The position numbers and the translations under genes were made by a program. From NCBI GenBank assembly GCA_934778215.1, contig CAKVOE010000001.1, positions 186,001 to 250,000 on the forward strand: DNA of 64,000 nt, in the 5' to 3' direction. This stretch comes from an uncultured Clostridia bacterium (GTDB taxonomy: Bacteria; Bacillota; Clostridia; Christensenellales; UBA1242). Below are positions 18,154-27,150 of this stretch, in pieces (within the stretch, counting starts at the first letter, position 1; each line of letters begins with the position of its first letter). A model generated the notes under the pieces. The model made no database searches. It had not been told where the DNA came from and saw only the letters and a program-made list of their open reading frames with translations.

Positions 18154-21100
18154 ATGATAATTTTAAATATGTTTTACAATTTAATATTTAAAATAAACAG
18201 CCAACACCTATTAAAAAATGGTGTTGGTAATCCTGGTTCGTCAAAAATAGACGGAAATACGCTAAATTCAATAGTGGCGTTTTTCCAGTCTATTTTAACC
18301 GAAATTGTAGACAAAATTTCAGATCTTGGAGTTTTACTTTATAGAGTCTTGTGCAAATTTGTATACTTTATTGTAAAAATTTGCTTAAATATTATTGATT
18401 TAGTTATGGTAATTGTTTCTGAACTGTGCGGGCAGGCTGAGGGGTATGATATGAGTGCCGTTAACTCAAACTTGCAAAATTCAGATATATTATTAAAATT
18501 TTTATTAAATTCGTATACAATCAAAATTTTAACAAGGCTAATAATTTTCTGCTTTTTGTTGCTAATATTAATTACAATTTTTGCCATAGTTATGAATCAG
18601 TGGAAAAACGCAACAAAAAGTGAAGATAACAAGTTTATAACCGTTTTAAAAAAATCGGTAGAAAGCATTTTTATGATGTTTATAATTCCGTTTATAGTAA
18701 TTGTAGGAATTTTGGCATCTAATGTAGTTTTGGCTTCGGTTGTGTCGGCTGTTAACCCAGACAATAATAGTAGATTTAGTATTGGAGCAACCATATTTGC
18801 ATCTAGCACATACGAGGCGAGTTGGTATCGTAATTACGCAGAAGCAAATGCAAAAATACCAATTTTATTTGATTTTAATGGCGGATTTTATGATGTAAAA
18901 AACGCAGATGACATTTTTAAAGTTGGCGTTGATATAACAAAAGAAGTTGAAGCATTAAAAAATAATACATATTTAACTAGTGGGTATAGCACCTATTCAA
19001 TGTTTAAAAATAGAGAATTTTTTGATTTTTCACAACTTTCGGATAATAGTTCATATTATGGTTTTTATGATGGTCAATTTTTAAAAACCAAGCGAATTGA
19101 ATATTTTGTTATGGCTGATTTTATAGATTATGCCATGCAGTGCGGAGAAAATTTTTACATAAAAAATGTTGAAGATATATTTTTAGAGGCGGTAGAATTA
19201 TTAAAGGCATATCCAGACAAATATTTGTATCCTTATATTAATGATCCAACAGTTTTTGAAACCAAAACAGATGAAGAAACAGGTGCAACAATAAGTTATG
19301 TAGATTTTAATTTAGAAGAAAACAAGGTAACCGCACAAGATATTGCAAATTTTCAAATATTTAAAAACATTTTTGCGACAATTCGACCAATAGATAAAGA
19401 TGGAAATGAAATTCCTTTATATACAAAAAATGACGATCCGACATTAGATAGAGAATATGTTATATCATTTAATGAAGACGATGTTGCGTATTATAGTGTA
19501 AGTGTAGCATATAATGCAGAAAAATTAAAAGCCATGGGTGATACCGAAGTATTAGATGATTACAAAACTACAGAATATAGGTCATACCCAAAAACCACAG
19601 ATGAAGCAGAAGGTTCTGTGTATTTAATTTGTAACAAAAAGAATGTAGTTTTGGTTAATAATGCAAAAGACGGCGAAAATTCTAATGCAACTATTTATTC
19701 GCCACTTTCTTTAAATGATGGCTCAAAATTTATTCAATATGATTCAAAGACCGAAGATTTAGTTACTAGAAAAAGCACTGCACTGTTTAAATTTGAGTCT
19801 AAATACCTAAATGCTGGCGTAAACGCTGGCAGTATAAACGATTACAACTATTCGTATGTAACTAAGGGAAAAAGCACAATACATGCGGTATATTTGCCGA
19901 CTGCTAATACAACAATTGTGGCAAGAGGGGCTTTTACAACCGAAGGTTTTCCTACCGCAATAAGAGAGGACGGCAACAAAATTGTATTTTATAGACACGA
20001 TATATCAGCACCAAGAAGTATAAAACTACAACCATTAACTAGTTACGTAGTAGAAGAAAAGGACGGTACAAATTCTACAATTGGAACAAATGACGACATC
20101 TTTTCAAGGGTTGTTGGCTTTGATAATGCTCAAATAGGTTCTAATTTACAAATGCAATTAAGGTCAGCATCACAATTTAATAAGGTAGATTTTAAGGTTG
20201 GCGAGTTTGCCGGCGGAAAGTTTACTTTAAATTATAGTTTTGTTGATACTCCGCTAGATTTAACCAATGTTTATGATGTTACGCAAGTAAATATGGTACT
20301 ATTAATACTTGCAAGTGCAAGTTTATTAAAGGTATTAACTTATGTAATATTTGGACTTATTAAAAGATTGTTAGAGCTTACAGTTTTATGGTTTACATTT
20401 CCAGCATGGATTATACGCCACCCGCTTTCGGGTAGCAAAGAAACAATTTTGCAAAATGGAACCTTTTCAATGTGGCGAGTGCGATTTACCGAAAGGGTAA
20501 TTAGTGTATACGCACTTTATATAGGGCTTGCATTGTACTATACTTTGGTTCCGGCGGTGTTAAGCATAAACTTATTTAGTAGCATAAAAATTAATGTAAA
20601 CGCTGAAAATGTATTTAGTGTTGTATCGCCTGATTTTGTTGGATTTGTAATGAATGCCATGTTTGTATTGGTGCTATTTACCTTAGTAGAAAAGGTAGAA
20701 GGCATTGTTTCAGATTACATCTTGCCGGGGCAGATGCAAACGGGAAGTGGTCTTGCAGAAAGTGGTCAAAAAGTGTTTGATGATAGTGTAGGAAATGTTA
20801 AAACAAGCATTCAATATTTCTCAGTAAAACAGTTAGCAAAAAAAGGTGTAACAACGGTTAAAAATACAGCACAAGATATGGTTGATTTAATTCCGGGAGC
20901 GGGTGCAGCAGGAGATGCTGTTAACCTTGCACAAAAGATTTCTACCAACCGAAAATACAAAAAAGACCTTAACGAATTTGCAAATCAAGCAAGAAATGCA
21001 AGAAGTGCAGATGATGTAAACGATGTAATAGCAAACTCACAAAAAACACAAAACATTAATGCAGGTACATCGTCAGAGCCTGAATATATAAACGCATATC

Positions 21101-21180
21101 AACAGAGAATGCGTGCAATACAAGAAAAACGCAAAAAGCGTCAACAACGAGTAACCCCAAACAATTTAGACAAAAAATAA
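18154..21180 (+). CDS. VirB6-like polytopic T4SS protein C (shortest paralog)
   Basis: The gene starts 17 bases after giant B, with GAAGAAGGA before ATG 18154. The 1008-residue protein repeats the family plan: N-terminal helices (about 60-205), an ectodomain of about 500 residues and C-terminal helices (about 708-890). A soluble, basic tail follows, ending in a Lys/Arg/Gln-rich stretch. Shared motifs include FASSTYEASWYRNYAE, YFVMADFIDYA, IVARGAF and FPTAIRED. Because it keeps the shared motifs with the smallest ectodomain, it is the best guide to the family core. A convergent terminator follows directly, so this is the last gene of the T4SS-like operon. The name VirB6-like is an inference from topology and VirB4 linkage. 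Confidence 0.6.
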   Translation: MIILNMFYNLIFKINSQHLLKNGVGNPGSSKIDGNTLNSIVAFFQSILTEIVDKISDLGVLLYRVLCKFVYFIVKICLNIIDLVMVIVSELCGQAEGYDMSAVNSNLQNSDILLKFLLNSYTIKILTRLIIFCFLLLILITIFAIVMNQWKNATKSEDNKFITVLKKSVESIFMMFIIPFIVIVGILASNVVLASVVSAVNPDNNSRFSIGATIFASSTYEASWYRNYAEANAKIPILFDFNGGFYDVKNADDIFKVGVDITKEVEALKNNTYLTSGYSTYSMFKNREFFDFSQLSDNSSYYGFYDGQFLKTKRIEYFVMADFIDYAMQCGENFYIKNVEDIFLEAVELLKAYPDKYLYPYINDPTVFETKTDEETGATISYVDFNLEENKVTAQDIANFQIFKNIFATIRPIDKDGNEIPLYTKNDDPTLDREYVISFNEDDVAYYSVSVAYNAEKLKAMGDTEVLDDYKTTEYRSYPKTTDEAEGSVYLICNKKNVVLVNNAKDGENSNATIYSPLSLNDGSKFIQYDSKTEDLVTRKSTALFKFESKYLNAGVNAGSINDYNYSYVTKGKSTIHAVYLPTANTTIVARGAFTTEGFPTAIREDGNKIVFYRHDISAPRSIKLQPLTSYVVEEKDGTNSTIGTNDDIFSRVVGFDNAQIGSNLQMQLRSASQFNKVDFKVGEFAGGKFTLNYSFVDTPLDLTNVYDVTQVNMVLLILASASLLKVLTYVIFGLIKRLLELTVLWFTFPAWIIRHPLSGSKETILQNGTFSMWRVRFTERVISVYALYIGLALYYTLVPAVLSINLFSSIKINVNAENVFSVVSPDFVGFVMNAMFVLVLFTLVEKVEGIVSDYILPGQMQTGSGLAESGQKVFDDSVGNVKTSIQYFSVKQLAKKGVTTVKNTAQDMVDLIPGAGAAGDAVNLAQKISTNRKYKKDLNEFANQARNARSADDVNDVIANSQKTQNINAGTSSEPEYINAYQQRMRAIQEKRKKRQQRVTPNNLDKK

Positions 21181-21183
21181 AAC

Positions 21184-21217
21184 AAAAGGCATTACCTATA
21201 TTGGTAACGCCTTTTTG
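21184..21217. terminator. Bidirectional terminator between T4SS locus and aldolase gene
   Basis: AAAAGGCATTACC pairs with GGTAACGCCTTTT (one mismatch) around a short loop, and T-runs occur on both strands. It lies between convergent genes and can serve both. Confidence 0.8.
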
Positions 21218-21230
21218 CTTTTGTTTTTAT

Positions 21231-22139
21231 TTATTTTTTAAATAATGTCATACATTCTTTTACATAATCTTTTATGCAACTTCTAGAATATTTTAAAATT
21301 GCTCTTGGGTCGAAAATTTCAGGATTTTGTTGCAAAAACTCCCGTGTAGAACCAGCAAAACAAAGTCTTAAATCGGTATCACAATTAATTTTTGTTATTG
21401 GAGAATTGATGCTCATCTCTTTTATTGCTGGGGTTGGGATACCTTGTGCCTTTTTTATTATTCCGCCAAAAGCAGTAAACTTATCAACTAACTTTTTATC
21501 AACCCTAGATGCTCCATGGCAAACAAGCGGAAAGTCGGGTAGGGATTTATCAAGTTCTTTTAATATATCAAATCTTATTTTTGGTTCGGTTAAGCCTTTA
21601 TTTGGTCCGTGTGCCGTTCCTATGCTTACTGCTAAACTGTCTACATCAGTTAACTCTACAAATTTTTTGGCACTTTCGGGGTTAGTAAAGTGTTCGTTAT
21701 CATTGTGGGCCTCGTCTTCTACGCCTACGATTTCACCCAACTCCGCTTCTACGGTTACATTGTGTGCGTGCGCATATTTTACAACTTCTTGCACGCCCGC
21801 TACATTTTCCTCAAATGGTAGGGTACTTAAATCTATCATTACCGATGTAAAACCTGCATCTATTGCTTTTTTGCATATATCTGGAGATTTTCCGTGGTCT
21901 AAATGAAGGGCAATTCTGTTAGGTGTTTTTGTGGCAAGAGTTTTAACAATGGCTACAAGAGTGTCCATTCCGGCATAATTACAAGCCGATTCACTCGCTT
22001 GCAAAATTACATCTTGATTGCTCTCTAAGCTTGCTTCTATAACGCTTTGTGCAAACTCCATATTAGAAATATTAAATGCTCCTACGGCGTAAGAATTTTT
22101 TCTTGCGTCTAGGAGCATTTGCTTTGTATTACAATACAT
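21231..22139 (-). CDS. fba: Class II fructose-bisphosphate aldolase
   Basis: The 302-residue protein catalyses reversible cleavage of fructose 1,6-bisphosphate to dihydroxyacetone phosphate and glyceraldehyde 3-phosphate in cytoplasmic glycolysis and gluconeogenesis. Family marks are GAFNISN near the N-terminus, the zinc-site HLDHG near residue 81, VEAELGEIVG near 134, GTAHGPNKG near 180, the HGAS loop and the NCDTDLR motif near the C-terminus. The length is normal for the family. A GGGAG site precedes the ATG and a strong promoter lies upstream. It is a single-gene unit on the minus strand that converges with the T4SS operon and shares its terminator. Confidence 0.95.
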   Translation of the reverse strand: MYCNTKQMLLDARKNSYAVGAFNISNMEFAQSVIEASLESNQDVILQASESACNYAGMDTLVAIVKTLATKTPNRIALHLDHGKSPDICKKAIDAGFTSVMIDLSTLPFEENVAGVQEVVKYAHAHNVTVEAELGEIVGVEDEAHNDNEHFTNPESAKKFVELTDVDSLAVSIGTAHGPNKGLTEPKIRFDILKELDKSLPDFPLVCHGASRVDKKLVDKFTAFGGIIKKAQGIPTPAIKEMSINSPITKINCDTDLRLCFAGSTREFLQQNPEIFDPRAILKYSRSCIKDYVKECMTLFKK

Positions 22140-22172
22140 AATTTTTAACTCCCATATTAAATTTCAATCTAT

Positions 22173-22201
22173 ATTATAGGAGTAATAAGGTGTTTTTGCA
22201 A
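22173..22201 (-). promoter_or_regulatory. Promoter of fba
   Basis: Read on the minus strand, TTGCAA (22196-22201) and TATAAT (22173-22178) are 17 bases apart. The gene starts about 34 bases downstream of the -10 element. Confidence 0.75.
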
Positions 22202-22240
22202 CTAAAATTAAGGGCAATATTCAAACTTATTGCAGATAAT

Positions 22241-25200
22241 TTATTTTATGTTGCATTTGGTGCCGTGTGTATTAATAAAGGCTTCAACGGTTTCTGCTGT
22301 ACCATAATTAATATTATCTTGGTCTATAAGTGTTCCTGTTAGGGTTGCACTTACAATAGAAACTAAATTTAATTTTATTGTAATTTGTTCTAGTTTTACA
22401 CTATTGTTTTCACTTTTTGCTGTGTGTTTAATATTAATGTTTGTTTCACCCAAACTAGAATTAATTTTAGACAAATCTAGTTTTATTGCATAATTTCTAT
22501 CTGATTCGCTGTAACTATAAGACTTAAAAATATCATTTGCAGAAAAGTTTGAGTTGCTAGAACCGCTGTTGGCGGAGTTAATTTTTTCTGATATGTAATC
22601 ACTTAGATCCAAAATGTATGAAATATAATTTAATACGTTGTCTGCAAAAGCAGATTTATCAAACTTAAAGTACTCAACGGTTTCATTCGCTCTTTTATAA
22701 CTTTTATATTTTTTTGTGCCATAAATATAATCGGAGTTTGCAGATAGGTAAAGTGTTGTTTCGCATAAGTAGTTTTTAAACGGTCTAATTTCTGGTTGCA
22801 ATTTGGTTAAACATAGCGTTTCGGCAGAGTGGTTAATTGTTATTACTCCCGAAAAAGTGAAGTCGTCATATACATCAATTTTTAGGTCAAGATGAGATGA
22901 AATATTTATACCCAAAACCGAAATTTTTAAGTCGGCACCAACATGAAAATGACGAAGGTTAACTGTATTTGCCAAAACTTCAATTAGGTTACTAATACTA
23001 TCAAAAGAAGTATAGTTGTTTTCGTTTTCTACTTCAAACACGGTTTCAGTTGTGGGAGCAACATTAGTATTAATTTTAACAGAAATATTATTTACCAAGT
23101 TGTTAAGGTCACACAATAAATTTAAACCGCCATTTTCTGCTTTTTCAATTTTGATAACCAAATCATTTAGGGAAGTACTATCTGCAAGTATGGTAGAAAG
23201 GTTAACAACGACAAGCATATCAAGGTTTTCGTCAATAGAGATATTTTTTAATAGTGAGTACAAATCCCATTCTTTATAATTAATGTTTATGTTTGCAAGC
23301 GTAGATAACTTTTCTAGTAGGGTGCGTAGTTGAGGGACATTTCCCAATATTCTATTTATATCTTCTTTTGATCCACGCAAAGTGTCTGTGCCAAATTGCC
23401 CTTTTACGCCATCAAAATTAAAGAATAGTCTATTGTTATAATAATTTAATTTTAAATTATATATTTTAGTAGTGGTTTCATTATTTACAAGTTTTGAAAG
23501 AGTTAGGGTTAGATCAGTTGCTAGTTTAATATTTTTTGTGTCTTCAAAGTTTAAAGTTAAATCGTTAATTTTTACATTTAATAAAGTGTTAGATTGTAAA
23601 TCATTTGTTGGAATGGTTACATCAATTTGTCCAAATAAGTTAACCTCTTTATTGTTAATAATATTTAAAATAGTGTCATAATAATTTGTTACAACGTTGT
23701 AAGCATTTATAAAGTCGTCACTAACAGTAATTGTTGGTGGGGGAGTTGTTGCTTTATTTATCGAAATGGTTGTTTCGCCAATTTTGATAGAAAGGCTGGT
23801 AATATCTAAACAATTATCAACAATGTTTAATGAAATAGATATAGGTTGGTTCGAAATATTAATTGATGCAATTAGATTATTGTCGGTGCGTTTTAATGAA
23901 AGGGTTTTAATTATATCTTCAATTCTAATATCTTCAAAATTTAATAAAGAAGCACTCTGTAAATTTAAGTCTACTACAATTTTATCAATTAATTGTTTTA
24001 ACTCAGTAGTTGTAATTTTAAATTTTAGGTCATTATAAACGCCATACAAAATATTGTTTTCATATTTAACTTTTAACTGGTTGTCTAGTATTCCACTAAT
24101 GGTTTTTTGTTCTGCGTCAATATCTAGTTTTAATGAGTGACCCAAAAGTGATGCATCTATATTAAATGATGTTTTGTCTAGCAAGTCAATTATATTGTTA
24201 AGCTTTATTGCGTTTAATTTTTGACTATCAGAAAACCTGGCTGCATTAAATTCTTCTAGTGGTGCAATAGTAAACGCACCTCCCCCCAGTGTGCTAGAAA
24301 TAGATTTTAGTTGCAAATAATTTTCTTGCAACTTACAATTTAATTGTAATGGAATATTAAGTATTTTTGTAGAAATAACATAGGAATCTTCACTTTCTTC
24401 AACCATTAAATTTTCTAAAAACTCATCTAAAATATTGGCATTTTTATCAAAGGTTTTAGGGGTTATATTAGATAACAATTTTGAGTTGACTAATTTATCG
24501 AGTGAATCACATTTTGTCAAAATACCGTCAATTTCGAGCCATATTGCCTTGTTTGATAATTCAAAATTGATATTTTTACCAAAAATTTCTACATTTCCGA
24601 GTATTGTTTTATCAAAAATATTTGCCTTAATTTTTCCGTTTATATTGCTAGAAACAAGTTGTAAATTTATACTTTCATTTTGAAGCAAGGTATCAAGTAT
24701 TGGTTTTATGTTCTTAAACGAATTTTCGTTCTCGGTGGTTGCTAAAAGAGGCAAACTGTTTTTGATGCTTTTAATGCATAGGTCTAGGTCGTTATTAATT
24801 TTAACGTTTGCAGTTATATCGTTGGTAGACTTTTCAAGGATTATATTTGCATCAATATTAATGCCGGCAAGTTCTTTATTGAAAGTTAATGTTAATTTTG
24901 TTTCTTCATTTTTTATATTAAGGGCAGATAACAATTCTGCGGTGTTAATAGTCGTTCCAGTAGGCTTTATGTTTAATTTGCTTAAAAGGGAGTTGAATAA
25001 GTCTGCGTTTTCATTTAAGGATAGTGCAAAATTTATTTTGTTAGATTGTTCGACGGTTTTACCAACAGATAAATATATAGTTTTATTTTCATTATTATAT
25101 TGAAGATTTAGTGTATCATTAATTTTTGCTACAGCTTTAATTTTGTCTAAATTTTCGGCATTTATATATAAGTCTAATAAACCACTTAGATTAACGGCGC

Positions 25201-26188
25201 CAGTAGAAGAAAATTGCAAAGACAATGGGGTAGAGCCATCAAGGTAACTACCAAAAGCATCAAGCAAAATATCGGTTGCGCTGGCCTCATGTTTAACATC
25301 TTCACTTACCGAAGTAGATTGAATTTTGGTTGCAAAATATTCTTCGTCAGGAATTTTTACGGTGTCGTTAAAGGTAAAATATTCGGTGGTGTTTTCGGTA
25401 CAACTTGCAACAATTGGTCCACGCTCAACCTTGTAAGATGCCTTGTTTTGGGTTTTGCTTACCACCCAATTATCGTCTAGCCAAATGGTAAATTCAATTT
25501 CGCTAACAACAGGGTATTTTTTGCTTCCTGCCATAGTCTTCATTTCGTTTTTAATATTTGCCGAAGAAACTAATGGGTCTAGTTTAAACTTAAACTGATG
25601 CAAGCCGTCTTGGTCTTTGCCAACATAAAAGGCTTCAATTACGGTAGAGTCATTAATTATGTATGCTGTTAGTCCACGACAAGGTTTACCATATAGTGAC
25701 AAAAACGCCGTTTCGCTAAGTTTGGTTAAATATTTATCTTCGTTTAAAAATTGATAGTTGCTAATAGATTTAACGCTAGACGCTTCACGAACAAGATATT
25801 GGTTGCTTTTTGCATAATATTCAACACCTACTTGTACAAGAGAAGAGTAGCTTATGCTTTTTTTGTAGGTTGCAGAAGGTGTAACTATTCTTTCGGAATA
25901 TATGTCTTGATTTACAACTCCGCAATCGGTAGAGCCCTCGGTTTTTGTGTTGAATGATGTTTCTAAAATTACGCCCTGTGCGACATAAAGATTCATTTTG
26001 GGATCGTAGTCGGCAGGTGTGCCACTTGTAGGTTTTGCCATTGTGGTTACAGAGAGGTCTGCATCGCTTGGAATATCAATCTCTTCAAGTCGTTTTCCAA
26101 ATAGTGCATACGCACCGACAGAGAATACCATAACCATAATTATTGAAGTTAAAATAAGTATTTTCTTTTTTGTAAAAAGTTTTTTCAT
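22241..26188 (-). CDS. Large membrane-anchored extracytoplasmic repeat protein of unknown function
   Basis: The 1315-residue protein starts with a Lys-rich segment and one hydrophobic helix (about 10-30, ILTSIIMVMVFSVGAYAL). There is no lipobox cysteine, so it is probably a signal anchor or cleavable signal. The rest is Asn/Leu/Ile/Ser-rich and predicted beta-rich. Divergent units of about 230-250 residues seem to recur, each with a helical 'iidlL' segment, a 'v.y.nn.iy' strand and a 'd.lellk.lsi' segment; the clearest copies are near residues 640-880 and 880-1110. There is no LPXTG sorting signal and no C-terminal membrane helix. I recognise no enzyme motif. It is monocistronic with its own promoter. 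It may be a surface or cell-wall-space scaffold; the function is unknown. Confidence 0.75.
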   Translation of the reverse strand: MKKLFTKKKILILTSIIMVMVFSVGAYALFGKRLEEIDIPSDADLSVTTMAKPTSGTPADYDPKMNLYVAQGVILETSFNTKTEGSTDCGVVNQDIYSERIVTPSATYKKSISYSSLVQVGVEYYAKSNQYLVREASSVKSISNYQFLNEDKYLTKLSETAFLSLYGKPCRGLTAYIINDSTVIEAFYVGKDQDGLHQFKFKLDPLVSSANIKNEMKTMAGSKKYPVVSEIEFTIWLDDNWVVSKTQNKASYKVERGPIVASCTENTTEYFTFNDTVKIPDEEYFATKIQSTSVSEDVKHEASATDILLDAFGSYLDGSTPLSLQFSSTGAVNLSGLLDLYINAENLDKIKAVAKINDTLNLQYNNENKTIYLSVGKTVEQSNKINFALSLNENADLFNSLLSKLNIKPTGTTINTAELLSALNIKNEETKLTLTFNKELAGINIDANIILEKSTNDITANVKINNDLDLCIKSIKNSLPLLATTENENSFKNIKPILDTLLQNESINLQLVSSNINGKIKANIFDKTILGNVEIFGKNINFELSNKAIWLEIDGILTKCDSLDKLVNSKLLSNITPKTFDKNANILDEFLENLMVEESEDSYVISTKILNIPLQLNCKLQENYLQLKSISSTLGGGAFTIAPLEEFNAARFSDSQKLNAIKLNNIIDLLDKTSFNIDASLLGHSLKLDIDAEQKTISGILDNQLKVKYENNILYGVYNDLKFKITTTELKQLIDKIVVDLNLQSASLLNFEDIRIEDIIKTLSLKRTDNNLIASINISNQPISISLNIVDNCLDITSLSIKIGETTISINKATTPPPTITVSDDFINAYNVVTNYYDTILNIINNKEVNLFGQIDVTIPTNDLQSNTLLNVKINDLTLNFEDTKNIKLATDLTLTLSKLVNNETTTKIYNLKLNYYNNRLFFNFDGVKGQFGTDTLRGSKEDINRILGNVPQLRTLLEKLSTLANININYKEWDLYSLLKNISIDENLDMLVVVNLSTILADSTSLNDLVIKIEKAENGGLNLLCDLNNLVNNISVKINTNVAPTTETVFEVENENNYTSFDSISNLIEVLANTVNLRHFHVGADLKISVLGINISSHLDLKIDVYDDFTFSGVITINHSAETLCLTKLQPEIRPFKNYLCETTLYLSANSDYIYGTKKYKSYKRANETVEYFKFDKSAFADNVLNYISYILDLSDYISEKINSANSGSSNSNFSANDIFKSYSYSESDRNYAIKLDLSKINSSLGETNINIKHTAKSENNSVKLEQITIKLNLVSIVSATLTGTLIDQDNINYGTAETVEAFINTHGTKCNIK

Positions 26189-26213
26189 TACACTATCTCC
26201 TATATTTACTACA

Positions 26214-26242
26214 ATTATATAATGGTATTTTTATATAAGCAA
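26214..26242 (-). promoter_or_regulatory. Promoter of the 1315-residue surface protein gene
   Basis: On the minus strand, TTGCTT (26237-26242) and TATAAT (26214-26219) are 17 bases apart. A TAGGAGATAG ribosome-binding site precedes the ATG. Confidence 0.7.
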
Positions 26243-26345
26243 TAAACAGTTTTCGACATAATCTCTCCATTTTCGATAACTGGCAGTAGATAAATTTTTT
26301 GTAGGTCTACCGTCAGAAGAATTGCATAAATTTGCACTCAAATAT

Positions 26346-26375
26346 TTGCCTTAGAACAATTAAATGTGCTAAAAT
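26346..26375 (+). promoter_or_regulatory. Possible promoter of the 215-aa gene
   Basis: TTGCCT (26346-26351) and TAAAAT (26370-26375) have an 18-base spacer and lie just upstream of the AAGGAGA site and ATG 26398. Confidence 0.5.
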
Positions 26376-26397
26376 ATAAATGTAAGGAGATTAAAAT

Positions 26398-27045
26398 ATG
26401 GACGGAGTAGAATTGCTAAATAAATTAGCAAGTGTTGGTGCAAAACCAGAAAATAGAAAGGAAAGTGAGTTTGTTGCAGAACTTAGAAATAATGGTTTGG
26501 TATATTTTGATAGAGAGGAAAATGTGTACAAACTATATAAAGAGGCTGTAATAGATGATGGAGTAGATGAGGTTAAAGTTTCTATGGCACCCAAAATTAT
26601 CAGTTTGGCGTTGTTTGTTTTAAATGACAATTTCGTGCCATCGCTTGATGTTAAACCAAAAGACTTGTCACTACAACTAAACTATTTGGGTTCGGTGCCA
26701 GAAATTAATTGGAACAGAGTTTTAAAAGACCAAAAACTTGGCAATGAGTTTTGTGTGGCGGTAACGGGTTACGGAATAGATAAAGATAACGAAGGCTATT
26801 CGGTAGAGTTGCCATACGAATTAAAGGATTTATATTATGGTAAAAGTGTTCCTACAATAACCATAGGCCTTAGTAGATTTGGAAAGGAGGGTCAAACAAA
26901 AAACTTGTCCTTTAAACCTATAAGACGCACAAGTATAAAAACGGTGCTGGGAGTAAAAACTACTCAGGGAAAATTTACAAACATGGCAGAACTACAAAAA
27001 GCAAAAGTTCAATGCGTGTTTAACAAGGCAGAGTTTTATAGTTAA
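26398..27045 (+). CDS. Unrecognised soluble protein, 215 aa
   Basis: AAGGAGA lies 7 bases before ATG 26398. The product has no signal peptide or membrane helix and should be cytoplasmic. The first 60 residues are helical and charged (VELLNKLASVGAKPENRKES). The remainder alternates short hydrophobic strands, ending in an Arg/Lys-rich FKPIRRTSIKTVLGVKTT segment. I see no catalytic or nucleotide-binding motif. It lies just upstream of gap, but gap has its own ribosome-binding site and a possible promoter, so a functional link is not established. The coding character is good (strong ribosome-binding site, normal composition), yet no family is recognised. Confidence 0.75.
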   Translation: MDGVELLNKLASVGAKPENRKESEFVAELRNNGLVYFDREENVYKLYKEAVIDDGVDEVKVSMAPKIISLALFVLNDNFVPSLDVKPKDLSLQLNYLGSVPEINWNRVLKDQKLGNEFCVAVTGYGIDKDNEGYSVELPYELKDLYYGKSVPTITIGLSRFGKEGQTKNLSFKPIRRTSIKTVLGVKTTQGKFTNMAELQKAKVQCVFNKAEFYS

Positions 27046-27061
27046 ACACAAAAATTGATAT

Positions 27062-27091
27062 TTGACAAATTTTGCTTTAAATTGCTTGATA
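27062..27091 (+). promoter_or_regulatory. Possible promoter of gap
   Basis: TTGACA (27062-27067) is a consensus -35. The best -10 at 18 bases is TTGATA (27086-27091), with other AT-rich options within two bases. Confidence 0.45.
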
Positions 27092-27150
27092 TTTATATGA
27101 AAAAAGAATATATTAAGATAGTAAAATAAAAAACTAAGGAGATTATTTTA

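Noticed and set aside
21274..21906. 210-aa open frame antisense to the aldolase gene
   Set aside because: It lies wholly inside fba on the opposite strand, has no ribosome-binding site, and its sequence has no protein-family character.
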